Shown here: piece after piece, positions 29,398 through 36,165 of the stretch | Layout: every line of letters begins with the position of its first letter | Numbering within the stretch: the stretch's first letter is position 1 | NCBI GenBank assembly: GCA_022711665.1 | Contig: JAKLEN010000001.1 | Location: forward strand, 559,179 to 623,178 | Length of the DNA stretch: 64,000 bases | Reading direction: 5' to 3' | From: Acidobacteriota bacterium | GTDB lineage: Bacteria > Acidobacteriota > Aminicenantia > Aminicenantales > Saccharicenantaceae | Made by a program: the position numbers and the translations under genes | The notes under the pieces: generated by a model | Database searches by the model: none | The model's input: only the letters and a program-made list of their open reading frames with translations | What the model was told of the DNA's origin: nothing

Positions 29398-30663
29398 TCA
29401 GTTTGTCCGGAGGAGCGCCAGCAGCTCCTCGCGGGGGCCGTCGACCTGGCGGCCGGTGGCCATATCCTTGAGGGCGAAACGGCCGGACTTCATCTCGTTC
29501 TCGCCGACGATGAGGACCCAGTCCGCCTGGAGCTTGTTGGCCCGGCCGAAGTGGGCCTTCATGCCTCGGTCCTTGTACTCGACCAGGCATTCGACGCCGT
29601 TCGAGCGGAGCCAGCGGGCCAGCTCCAGCCCGGCCATCCTGGCCTCCTCGCCGAGATGGGCCAGGTAGACCGTTTTCCGTTTCGGGACGGCGATCTCGGC
29701 CATCGAGAGGACGCGCTCGATGCCCATGGCGAAGCCGGTGCCGCAGATGTCCGGCCCGCCGAAGTCCTTCATCATGTCGTCGTAGCGGCCGCCGCCGAGC
29801 AGGGCGTTCTGGGCCCCGAGATGGGACGAGACGATCTCGAAGGTTGTTTTCGTGTAATAATCGAGCCCCCGGACGAGCCGCGGGTCGATCCGGCACGGGA
29901 TGCCGAGCGCGTCGAGGCAGGCCAGGAGCCTGCGGAAGTGGTCCCGGCACTCCTGGCAAAGGAAATCCTGGATGCTCGGGAAGGCCGCGGCGATCGTCCG
30001 GCAGGCCTCGACCTTGCAGTCGAAGATGCGCAGGGGATTGGTCTCGGCCTTCCTCTGGCAGTCGGGGCAGAGATCGGCCCTGCGGGCCGCCGCGGCCTGG
30101 CGCAGGGCGGCGCTGTAGGCCGGGCGGCAGGCCCGGCAGCCGACCGAGTTGACCAGGGTCTCGGTTCCGGCGACGCCCAGCTTGCCGAGCAGGGCGTGGG
30201 CCATCTCGATGATCTCGGCGTCGACGGCCGCGTCCTTCTCGCCGAAGACCTCGATGTCCACCTGGTGGAACTGGCGGTAGCGGCCCTTCTGGGGCTTGTC
30301 GTAGCGGAACATCGGGCCCATGTAGTAATAGCGCATGGGCGCGCCCTCGAGGTCCAGCCGGTGCTCGACGATGGCCCGGACGACCGAGGGCGTGTACTCG
30401 GGCCGCAGGGTCAGCGACCGGCCGCCCTTGTCGGTGAAGGTGTACATCTCCTTGGTGACGATGTCGGAGGTGGCGCCGCTGCCCTTCTCGAAGAGCTCAG
30501 TGGCCTCGAAGACGGGGGCCCGCAGCTCGCGGAATCCGTAGAGCTCGAAGGTCGTCCGGGCCAGGGCCTCGAGGGCCTGCCACTTTTCGACCTCGCCGGG
30601 CAGGATGTCGCGCGTGCCCTTGATGGCGGCGAGCTCTTTCTTGGCCGCTGTGTCTTCGCTCAC
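29398..30663 (-). CDS. hisS: Histidine-tRNA ligase
   Basis: A 421-residue class II synthetase. It begins near AAIKGTRDILPGE, has motif 2 in FRYDKPQKGRYRQFHQVDIE, the HisRS signature LVRGLDYYTKTTFEI, GGGRYDDMM and motif 3 in GFAMGIERVL, then the anticodon-binding domain. The start is GTG 30663, whose GTGA overlaps the accA stop; the open frame further upstream is a shadow of accA. It is the middle gene of an accA-hisS-aspS operon. Confidence 0.94.
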   Translation of the reverse strand: MSEDTAAKKELAAIKGTRDILPGEVEKWQALEALARTTFELYGFRELRAPVFEATELFEKGSGATSDIVTKEMYTFTDKGGRSLTLRPEYTPSVVRAIVEHRLDLEGAPMRYYYMGPMFRYDKPQKGRYRQFHQVDIEVFGEKDAAVDAEIIEMAHALLGKLGVAGTETLVNSVGCRACRPAYSAALRQAAAARRADLCPDCQRKAETNPLRIFDCKVEACRTIAAAFPSIQDFLCQECRDHFRRLLACLDALGIPCRIDPRLVRGLDYYTKTTFEIVSSHLGAQNALLGGGRYDDMMKDFGGPDICGTGFAMGIERVLSMAEIAVPKRKTVYLAHLGEEARMAGLELARWLRSNGVECLVEYKDRGMKAHFGRANKLQADWVLIVGENEMKSGRFALKDMATGRQVDGPREELLALLRTN

Positions 30664-31616
30664 CGCTCTTCGAAGACCCCGATCCGGCGGATTTTCGCGT
30701 AGCGGGCCTCGAGGAGCTCCTCGACGGGCATGGCTTCGAGCTTCTTGAGGGCCTGGGAGATGTGCTTGTCGACGTTCTTGAAGGTCTGCTCGGGGTCGAT
30801 GTGGGCCCCGCCGGGCGGCTCGGGGATGATCTTGTCGATGATCCCCAGGTCGAGCAGGGTCTGGGCCCGCAGGCCCAGGTTCTCGGCCGCTTCCTCGACG
30901 GCGTTCTGGTCCTTCCAGACGATGGCCGCGCAGCCCTCGGGCGAGATGACGGAATAGAAGGAGTGCTCGAGCATCATCAGCTGGTCGCCGTAGCCGATGC
31001 CCAGCCCGCCGCCGCTGCCGCCCTCGCCGATGACGACGTTGATGATCGGGACCTTCAGCCGGGCGATGACCTTCAGGTTGTAGGCGATGGCCTCGGCCTG
31101 GCCGCGCTCCTCGGCCCCGATGCCGGGGTAGGCCCCGGGGGTGTCGATGAAGGTGATGACCGGGAAGCCGAACTTCTCGGCTTCCTGCATGACCCGCAGG
31201 GCCTTGCGGTAGCCCTCGGGGTTGGCCTGGCCGAAGTTCCGGTCGATGCGGGCCCGGGTGGTGCGGCCCTTCTGGTGGCCGATGACGGCCGCCGTCCGGC
31301 CCTTGTAGAAGGCCAGGCCGGCGACGATGGCCGGATCGTCGGCGAAGCGGCGGTCGCCGTGCATTTCCATGAAGTCCTGGAAGAGGAAGGCGATGTAGTC
31401 GAGGGTGTAGGGGCGCTTGGGATGGCGGGCGATCTGGACGATGTTGATGGTCGAGAGCCGGGGCACGATTTCGGCCCACTCCCTCTCGATCTCGACCCGG
31501 AGAGCGGCGATCTTGTCCTTCTTGGCGATGTCATCCGTCTCGTTCAGGGCGTCGATCTTCTCCTTGATGGAGACGAGGCCCTTCTCGAGCGTATAAAACT
31601 CCGCCGATTTTTCCAT
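30660..31616 (-). CDS. accA: Acetyl-CoA carboxylase carboxyltransferase subunit alpha
   Basis: A 318-residue protein covering the AccA family: helical N-terminus (LEKGLVSIKEKIDAL), HPKRPYTLDYI, FMEMHGDRRFADD, TFIDTPGAYPGIGAEERGQ and VIGEGGSGGGLGI. With AccD it moves the carboxyl group from biotin to acetyl-CoA, giving malonyl-CoA for fatty acid synthesis. ATG 31616 is chosen; a TTG 15 bases upstream is possible. The promoter lies within the 3' end of rlmB. It overlaps hisS (GTGA). No other acc genes are in the window. Confidence 0.93.
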   Translation of the reverse strand: MEKSAEFYTLEKGLVSIKEKIDALNETDDIAKKDKIAALRVEIEREWAEIVPRLSTINIVQIARHPKRPYTLDYIAFLFQDFMEMHGDRRFADDPAIVAGLAFYKGRTAAVIGHQKGRTTRARIDRNFGQANPEGYRKALRVMQEAEKFGFPVITFIDTPGAYPGIGAEERGQAEAIAYNLKVIARLKVPIINVVIGEGGSGGGLGIGYGDQLMMLEHSFYSVISPEGCAAIVWKDQNAVEEAAENLGLRAQTLLDLGIIDKIIPEPPGGAHIDPEQTFKNVDKHISQALKKLEAMPVEELLEARYAKIRRIGVFEER

Positions 31617-31651
31617 GCTCCGCTCTTTCAACGGGTTGGGATAACGGGTTT

Positions 31652-31680
31652 ATTCTATGGCCGCCGGGGGGTCAAGTCAA
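31652..31680 (-). promoter_or_regulatory. Promoter of accA-hisS-aspS
   Basis: On the minus strand: TTGACT (31680-31675), 17 nt, TAGAAT (31657-31652). It overlaps the last bases of rlmB. Confidence 0.6.
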
Positions 31681-32407
31681 GCCGCCGCGGGCCGGCCCGG
31701 CGCTGGCGGACGACCTCGAAGAAGAAGACGGCCGCCGCGGCGGCCACGTTCAGGGAGGTGACCCGGCCGGCCAGCGGGATGGCCAGGACCTTGTCGCAGG
31801 TCTTGCGGACCAGGGGACGGATGCCCTTGCCCTCCGAGCCGAGGACGATGCCGACCGGCCCGGTGTAGTCGAAAGAGTACCAGGGCTCGTCGCCGGAGCC
31901 CTCGGCGCCGACCAGCCAGAGGCCCTTCTCCTTGAGCTCTTCCATGGCCCGGACCAGGTTGGTCACCCGGGCCACCGGCAGATGCTCCAGGGCCCCGGCC
32001 GAGACGGTGTCGACGGTCTCCGACAGGCCTGCCGAGCGGCGCTCGGGCAGGATCAGGCCGTCGGCCCCGGCGCCCTCGGCGCTGCGGACGATGGCCCCCA
32101 GGTTCTGGGGGTCCTCGACCTCGTCGAGTATGACGACGAAGGGCTTCGGGGACCGGCCCAGGATGTCTTCCAGGGAGGCGTAGCCCTTGGGCGAGACCTC
32201 GGCCATGACGCCCTGGTGGCCTGGGGCCGCCTGGTCCAGCCGCCGGGCGGGGACGAAGACGACGGGCACATGCCGGGCCTTGGCCTCGCGGATGACCTCG
32301 CCGATCCGGGCGTGGCCGCGCTCCTCCTGAACGAAGACCTTGTTGACCCGCTCGGGCGCGGACCTCAGGGCTTCAAGGAGGGGGTTGATGCGGATGATCC
32401 TGTCCAT
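31655..32407 (-). CDS. rlmB: TrmH/SpoU-family RNA 2'-O-methyltransferase (RlmB-like)
   Basis: A 250-residue SPOUT methyltransferase. The N-terminal substrate-binding domain (residues 1-75, GHARIGEVIREAK) precedes the knotted catalytic domain: motif 1 DPQNLGAIVRSAEGAGADG, motif 2 GIVLGSEGKGIRPLV, and motif 3 IPLAGRVTSLNVAAAAAV. RlmB methylates a guanosine in 23S rRNA; other TrmH members act on tRNA, so the exact target is inferred. ATG 32407 has GGAG upstream and fits the family N-terminus; the longer open frame upstream has no support. Divergent from the small membrane protein gene. Confidence 0.85.
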   Translation of the reverse strand: MDRIIRINPLLEALRSAPERVNKVFVQEERGHARIGEVIREAKARHVPVVFVPARRLDQAAPGHQGVMAEVSPKGYASLEDILGRSPKPFVVILDEVEDPQNLGAIVRSAEGAGADGLILPERRSAGLSETVDTVSAGALEHLPVARVTNLVRAMEELKEKGLWLVGAEGSGDEPWYSFDYTGPVGIVLGSEGKGIRPLVRKTCDKVLAIPLAGRVTSLNVAAAAAVFFFEVVRQRRAGPRRLDLTPRRP

Positions 32408-32423
32408 GGTGCGCTCCGGAAGC

Positions 32424-32432
32424 ATTATACCA
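32424..32432 (-). promoter_or_regulatory. rlmB promoter (extended -10)
   Basis: TGGTATAAT on the minus strand, with the perfect hexamer TATAAT at 32429-32424 and no good -35. The predicted mRNA leader is about ten bases. Confidence 0.5.
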
Positions 32433-32496
32433 ATGTTCGGCCGGCTAATGGCGGGATCTTTCCGCCGCGGGCCTCGCGGACCGCGACCGGGACCGG

Positions 32497-32525
32497 TTGT
32501 CTCGGGCCGGCGCATCGGGTAAAAT
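32497..32525 (+). promoter_or_regulatory. Promoter of the small membrane protein gene
   Basis: TTGTCT (32497-32502), 17 nt, TAAAAT (32520-32525). Confidence 0.6.
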
Positions 32526-32553
32526 GAGCCACGGAGACAGGAGGAGCCGGGAC

Positions 32554-32973
32554 ATGCCGAACAGCATCAGGACGACGCGGATGGCCTTCATCGTCGCCGC
32601 GGGGCTCGATATCGCCGCGGCGGCCACGCTCCTCTTCATCTTTTTCGCCGGCGCCGCCTTTATCGGCTGGGGCAGCGAGCGGGCCGGGCTCCTGGGCAAC
32701 GCCCTGCTCGGCGCGGCCGGGATCATCCTGGCCGCGATCTTCGCCGCCTTCGCCGTCCTGGCCCTGGTCGTCGCCGCCGGGATCGCCAAGGGCCGCCCCT
32801 GGGCCCGGCTTGGCGGCATCGTCCTGGCCGCGATCTATCTGCCCGCAGTTCCGGTGGGCACGATCATCGGTGGCGTCGCCCTGTCGGGGCTCCTCGGCCG
32901 CGACGCCCGCGACTGGTTCCTGGGCGGCGCGCCGGTCCGCCGGACGCCCCAGGTCCCGCCGGCCTCCGTCTGA
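32554..32973 (+). CDS. Small integral membrane protein of unknown function
   Basis: A 139-residue protein that I do not recognise. It has four hydrophobic segments (about residues 11-32, 44-70, 84-102 and a short one near 105-115), is rich in Ala, Gly and Ile and ends in a basic, proline-containing tail. The pattern resembles small DUF-type membrane proteins. The start ATG 32554 has a perfect AGGAGG nine bases upstream and follows a clear promoter, which supports it being a real gene. The next gene downstream, uppP, has its own promoter. No conserved catalytic motif is visible. Confidence 0.7.
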   Translation: MPNSIRTTRMAFIVAAGLDIAAAATLLFIFFAGAAFIGWGSERAGLLGNALLGAAGIILAAIFAAFAVLALVVAAGIAKGRPWARLGGIVLAAIYLPAVPVGTIIGGVALSGLLGRDARDWFLGGAPVRRTPQVPPASV

Positions 32974-33011
32974 CGTTCGTCCTCCGCCCCGGCGCCCGGC
33001 CGGGCGGGCCG

Positions 33012-33040
33012 TTGCCAGCGGCTCCGGTTTGGTTTAATAT
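33012..33040 (+). promoter_or_regulatory. uppP promoter
   Basis: TTGCCA (33012-33017), 17 nt, TAATAT (33035-33040). Confidence 0.6.
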
Positions 33041-33073
33041 CGCAGGCGAACCCGAAGGGAAGGCGACACGCTC

Positions 33074-33886
33074 ATGGACTACCTCTATTCGCTGCTGGCC
33101 GGCCTCATCCAGGGGCTGACCGAGTTCCTGCCCGTTTCGAGCTCCGGGCACCTGGTGCTCATCCACGACATCCTCAAGTTCGATTTCTTCGACAACGTCC
33201 TTTTCGACGTGGCCATGCACGTGGCGACGTTCTTCGCCCTGATCGTCTATTTCCGCCGGGACATCGTCCGCCTCGTCCGGGGCTTCTTCGCCAGCCTGTC
33301 CCGCCGCGACCTCCGGAACGATCCGGACCAGCGCCTCCCCTGGCTCATCCTGCTGGCGACGGCGCCGGCGGTCGTCATCGGCTATCTGCTCGAGTCCTTC
33401 ATCGGCGCGGTCCTGCGCCGGCCGGCCGTCGTGGCCCTGGCCCTGATCCTGGTGGCCGGGCTGTTCTTCGCGGCCGAAAGGTTCGCCGCGAAGAAAAAAA
33501 CGCTGGCCGGGATGACGGCCGCGGACGCGGCGGCGATCGGCGTCGCTCAAGCGGTGGCCTTCATCCCCGGCGTCTCCCGCTCCGGCATCACCCTGGTGGC
33601 CGGCCTGGGCCGGAAGCTGACCCGGACGGACGCGGCCCGGTTCTCGTTCCTCCTCTCCATCCCGACGGTTTTCGGCGCGGCGGTGAAGAAGGGGCTCGAG
33701 ATCGGCGCGGCCGGCCGGGCCGACTGGGCCGTCCTGGCCGTCGGATTCGCAGCCGCCCTGGCCAGCGGGATCCTGGCCATCCGCTTCTTTATGGGCTTCG
33801 TCGGCCGCCATTCTCTCCGTCCCTTCGCCTGGTACAGGCTGGCCCTCGGCGCCCTGGTGATCGTCTGGCTCCTGGCCGGAGGCTGA
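33074..33886 (+). CDS. uppP: Undecaprenyl-diphosphatase (BacA/UppP)
   Basis: A 270-residue polytopic membrane enzyme. The two family signatures are present: GLTEFLPVSSSGHLVL at residues 14-30, and PGVSRSGITL near 160-170. It removes a phosphate from undecaprenyl diphosphate to recycle the lipid carrier of cell-wall and glycan synthesis; overproduction gives bacitracin resistance. It has its own promoter and is convergent with the YhhN-family gene. Confidence 0.93.
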   Translation: MDYLYSLLAGLIQGLTEFLPVSSSGHLVLIHDILKFDFFDNVLFDVAMHVATFFALIVYFRRDIVRLVRGFFASLSRRDLRNDPDQRLPWLILLATAPAVVIGYLLESFIGAVLRRPAVVALALILVAGLFFAAERFAAKKKTLAGMTAADAAAIGVAQAVAFIPGVSRSGITLVAGLGRKLTRTDAARFSFLLSIPTVFGAAVKKGLEIGAAGRADWAVLAVGFAAALASGILAIRFFMGFVGRHSLRPFAWYRLALGALVIVWLLAGG

Positions 33887-33941
33887 TCTCCAGGCCCGGC
33901 GGGCAGGGGCATCCGGGGACAAGCGGGGCGGCCGGCGGCGG

Positions 33942-34592
33942 TCAGACCGAAAGGGCGATCAGGAGTTGGGCCGGGAAATAGGTCCCCAGGACCAGGATCC
34001 GGGCCCGGCCGAGGCTCCTGGCGAAACGGTCGTAGGCCAGGAGCGAGTCCGAGACCAGCAGTAGCGCGGCGCCGGCGAAGGCCAGGAGCCGTTTTGTCCC
34101 TCCCAGGTCCACGAACCGGCCGGCGGCGAAGCCGGCCATGGTCGCGGCGGCCGCGATGTAGACGAGGACCGGGAGCTTCATCGGGCCCAGCCCCGGCGCC
34201 AGGATGAAGAACATCAGCAGGCCGTAGAGGATGAACGGCAGGAACAGGCCCGCCGAGACCGGCTGCCCCGGCCCGGGCTTGAAGGCCAGGATGTAGAAGC
34301 CCTGGGCGCAAAGGAAGGCGGCCAGGCCGGCCGTGAACCATTTGCCGGGGAACATCAGGGCGATGTCCCCCAGGAGCGAGCAGGCGAGCCCGGCCAGGAT
34401 AAAGATCTTGTAGGCCGCCGGCACGGGCGCCGGGGCCAGCGCCGCCGCGGCGATGATCAGGGCCATGGTCAGGGGCTTGGCGGCGCGGTAGAGGTGCTTG
34501 CGCCCCCCGGCCTGGGACCAGGCGGCCACGGCCGCCGAGACGAGGACGCAGGCCGGGAGGATCGAGGCCCGGATCCACGGGACCGGGCTCAT
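33942..34592 (-). CDS. YhhN/TMEM86-family membrane protein (lysoplasmalogenase-like)
   Basis: A 216-residue protein of about eight hydrophobic segments. Family motifs visible are KPLTMALI (about residues 39-46), LACSLLGDIALMFPG (about 68-82) and a C-terminal SDSLLAYDRFARS with the final YFPAQLLIAL. YhhN/TMEM86 proteins hydrolyse the vinyl-ether bond of lysoplasmalogens. If this activity holds, it suggests ether lipids or host-derived plasmalogens; this is inference. It overlaps thyA by ATGA and is the second gene of that operon. Confidence 0.75.
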   Translation of the reverse strand: MSPVPWIRASILPACVLVSAAVAAWSQAGGRKHLYRAAKPLTMALIIAAAALAPAPVPAAYKIFILAGLACSLLGDIALMFPGKWFTAGLAAFLCAQGFYILAFKPGPGQPVSAGLFLPFILYGLLMFFILAPGLGPMKLPVLVYIAAAATMAGFAAGRFVDLGGTKRLLAFAGAALLLVSDSLLAYDRFARSLGRARILVLGTYFPAQLLIALSV

Positions 34593-35413
34593 TTTTCCGC
34601 CGCCCCTTCCCGGCGCAGCCGCTCGCGGGCCTCCTCGAACATGGGTTCGGCGTAGGAACTGGGCCAGGTGCGCTCCTCGAACGGCCGCTTTTCGACGAGC
34701 TTCAGGAAGCCCTCGAACTCGTGGAAGTACGAGCCGTAGATGTGGAAGCTGTCGACGAGATCGGCATAGCGGCCGACGTGCACGGGGCGTCCGGTCCGTT
34801 CGGCGACGCGGCCGGCGACGACGCGCTGCAGGTCGGTCAGGGCGAAAACGTTCATGTAGGCGGCCTTGTAGGCGTCGCGCGACCGCCAGTGGGCGTTCAT
34901 GTTGAGGACGAGCCCGCCCCGGTCGTCCTCGAGCAGGCGGAACCAGAGGCGCTGCAGGCAGGGCGGATCGTCGGTCGGGGCGTCGAGCTTGGGATTCCAG
35001 GTGATGGCCTGGGCCCGGCGGGTGTGGCCGGTCCGGGACAGGCGGTCGACGGCCGCGGCGATCTGATCGATCGTCTGGCCCTCGATGTCATAGGCGAACA
35101 GCCTCTTGTGGTAGGTATAGGTCCACTTGCCCTCCGCCGGCGAGATCCAGTGGTCGTGGACGCCGTCGACGACCTCCTGGCGGTAGATCTCCAGGTCCTC
35201 CAGGCCGCCGGGGAAGGCCCGGTGGATGCGCGGCTCGGCGAAGGGATCTTCGACCGTCCAGAGCATGGTGCAGTCCCGGCTGGGCGGGTCGCCCGGCTTG
35301 TCGTATTCGGTCTTGATGGGAACGCCCTCGTTCCAGCAGGCCAGGACGGCCTTCTCCCAGGCTTCGGGCAGGGAGCGGCCGGAGACGGCCAGGGTGGGGA
35401 TGTTTCCGTTCAT
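34589..35413 (-). CDS. thyA: Thymidylate synthase, methanogen-type ThyA
   Basis: A 274-residue protein. The catalytic cysteine is Cys152 in DDPPCLQRLWF, the phosphate-binding pair is in RSRD (177-180), the dUMP-selective asparagine is Asn188 in YKAAYMNVFAL, and a late DSFHIYGS matches the nucleotide-binding His/Tyr. The pattern RS-DA-KA-MN-FAL is that of the archaeal (methanogen) ThyA branch rather than the E. coli type. It makes dTMP from dUMP with a folate or pterin donor. The Asn argues against a dCMP hydroxymethylase. ATG 35413 has GAGGTGA upstream; the gene is divergent from ogt. Confidence 0.8.
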   Translation of the reverse strand: MNGNIPTLAVSGRSLPEAWEKAVLACWNEGVPIKTEYDKPGDPPSRDCTMLWTVEDPFAEPRIHRAFPGGLEDLEIYRQEVVDGVHDHWISPAEGKWTYTYHKRLFAYDIEGQTIDQIAAAVDRLSRTGHTRRAQAITWNPKLDAPTDDPPCLQRLWFRLLEDDRGGLVLNMNAHWRSRDAYKAAYMNVFALTDLQRVVAGRVAERTGRPVHVGRYADLVDSFHIYGSYFHEFEGFLKLVEKRPFEERTWPSSYAEPMFEEARERLRREGAAEK

Positions 35414-35438
35414 GGGGTCACCTCGATGGCTCCCCCCG

Positions 35439-35467
35439 CTTTTAGCACAGGCCGCCGGCCCCGTCAA
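35439..35467 (-). promoter_or_regulatory. thyA promoter
   Basis: On the minus strand: TTGACG (35467-35462), 17 nt, TAAAAG (35444-35439), with TGC before the -10. Confidence 0.55.
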
Positions 35468-35490
35468 CGCGCCGCCCGGACGGGGTCAAG

Positions 35491-35546
35491 CCTGAACGCT
35501 TCAACTATCTTTTTCGATCGAGGGCGAAAAAGTTGAAACGTTCAGG
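35491..35546. repeat. Long inverted repeat between divergent thyA and ogt promoters
   Basis: The outer arms 35491-35504 and 35533-35546 match at 13 of 14 positions; the inner arms CTTTTTCG (35509-35516) and CGAAAAAG (35525-35532) match perfectly, with a four-base bulge on the left and an eight-base loop. It lies between the two -35 boxes. Confidence 0.85.
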
Positions 35547-35558
35547 TTTGAACCTTTC

Positions 35559-35587
35559 TTGAAGGCCGTACCGGAATGGGCTATCCT
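35559..35587 (+). promoter_or_regulatory. ogt promoter
   Basis: TTGAAG (35559-35564), 17 nt, TATCCT (35582-35587). Confidence 0.5.
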
Positions 35588-35604
35588 GTCCGGAGGAGGC
35601 GGCC

Positions 35605-36108
35605 ATGTCCGAGTCCGAACCCGTCGCTTTCAGGGCCTATTACGAGTCGCCCATCGGGACGATCGAGATCATCGGCGCGGACGCGGGCGTCTCCGGCCTG
35701 AATTTCGTCGACATCAAGGAAGAGAAGACCGCCCGGCGCCTCGGGGGGCGGCCGCCCGTTCCCGTGGCCGACGCCCTGGCCCAGCTCGATGGCTACTTCC
35801 GGGGCGACCGCAGGGCCTTCACGGTCAAGCTCGATCTCCGCGGCACCGACTTTCAGAGGATGGTCTGGTCCAGGCTGCTGCTGATCGAGTACGGGCGCAC
35901 GACCACATACGGCGCCCTGGCGGCGGCCGTCGGCCGGCCGGCCGCGACCCGGGCCGTCGGCGGGGCCAACCACAGCAACCCCGTCTCGATCATCGTCCCC
36001 TGCCACCGGGTGGTCGGCAGCGACGGCCGCCTGACGGGCTACGGAGGCGGTCTCTGGCGCAAGGAATGGCTTCTCAGGCACGAAGGCCGGGACGGACTTT
36101 TCGTTTGA
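35605..36108 (+). CDS. ogt: Methylated-DNA-protein-cysteine methyltransferase
   Basis: A 167-residue single-domain DNA-repair protein. The active-site motif is PCHRVVGSDG with acceptor Cys133, preceded by the helix-turn-helix segment with YGRTTTYGALAAAVGRPAATRAVG and the asparagine hinge. It removes methyl groups from O6-methylguanine by irreversible transfer to its own cysteine. There is no Ada-type regulatory N-domain. A GGAGGAGG ribosome site precedes the ATG. It is divergent from thyA across a long inverted repeat. Confidence 0.92.
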   Translation: MSESEPVAFRAYYESPIGTIEIIGADAGVSGLNFVDIKEEKTARRLGGRPPVPVADALAQLDGYFRGDRRAFTVKLDLRGTDFQRMVWSRLLLIEYGRTTTYGALAAAVGRPAATRAVGGANHSNPVSIIVPCHRVVGSDGRLTGYGGGLWRKEWLLRHEGRDGLFV

Positions 36109-36132
36109 CGCCCGGGCCGAACTGGATACAAT
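36105..36132 (+). promoter_or_regulatory. Promoter of the second acyl-CoA synthetase gene
   Basis: TTGACG (36105-36110), 16 nt, TACAAT (36127-36132). It overlaps the ogt stop codon. Confidence 0.5.
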
Positions 36133-36165
36133 AAGGCCCACATCCGAGAGGAAGGAGTATCCGTC

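Noticed and set aside
35540..35560. tRNA T-loop-like sequence GGTTTGAACC.
   Set aside because: No acceptor stem, D-loop or anticodon arm can be drawn around it; it belongs to the inverted-repeat region.
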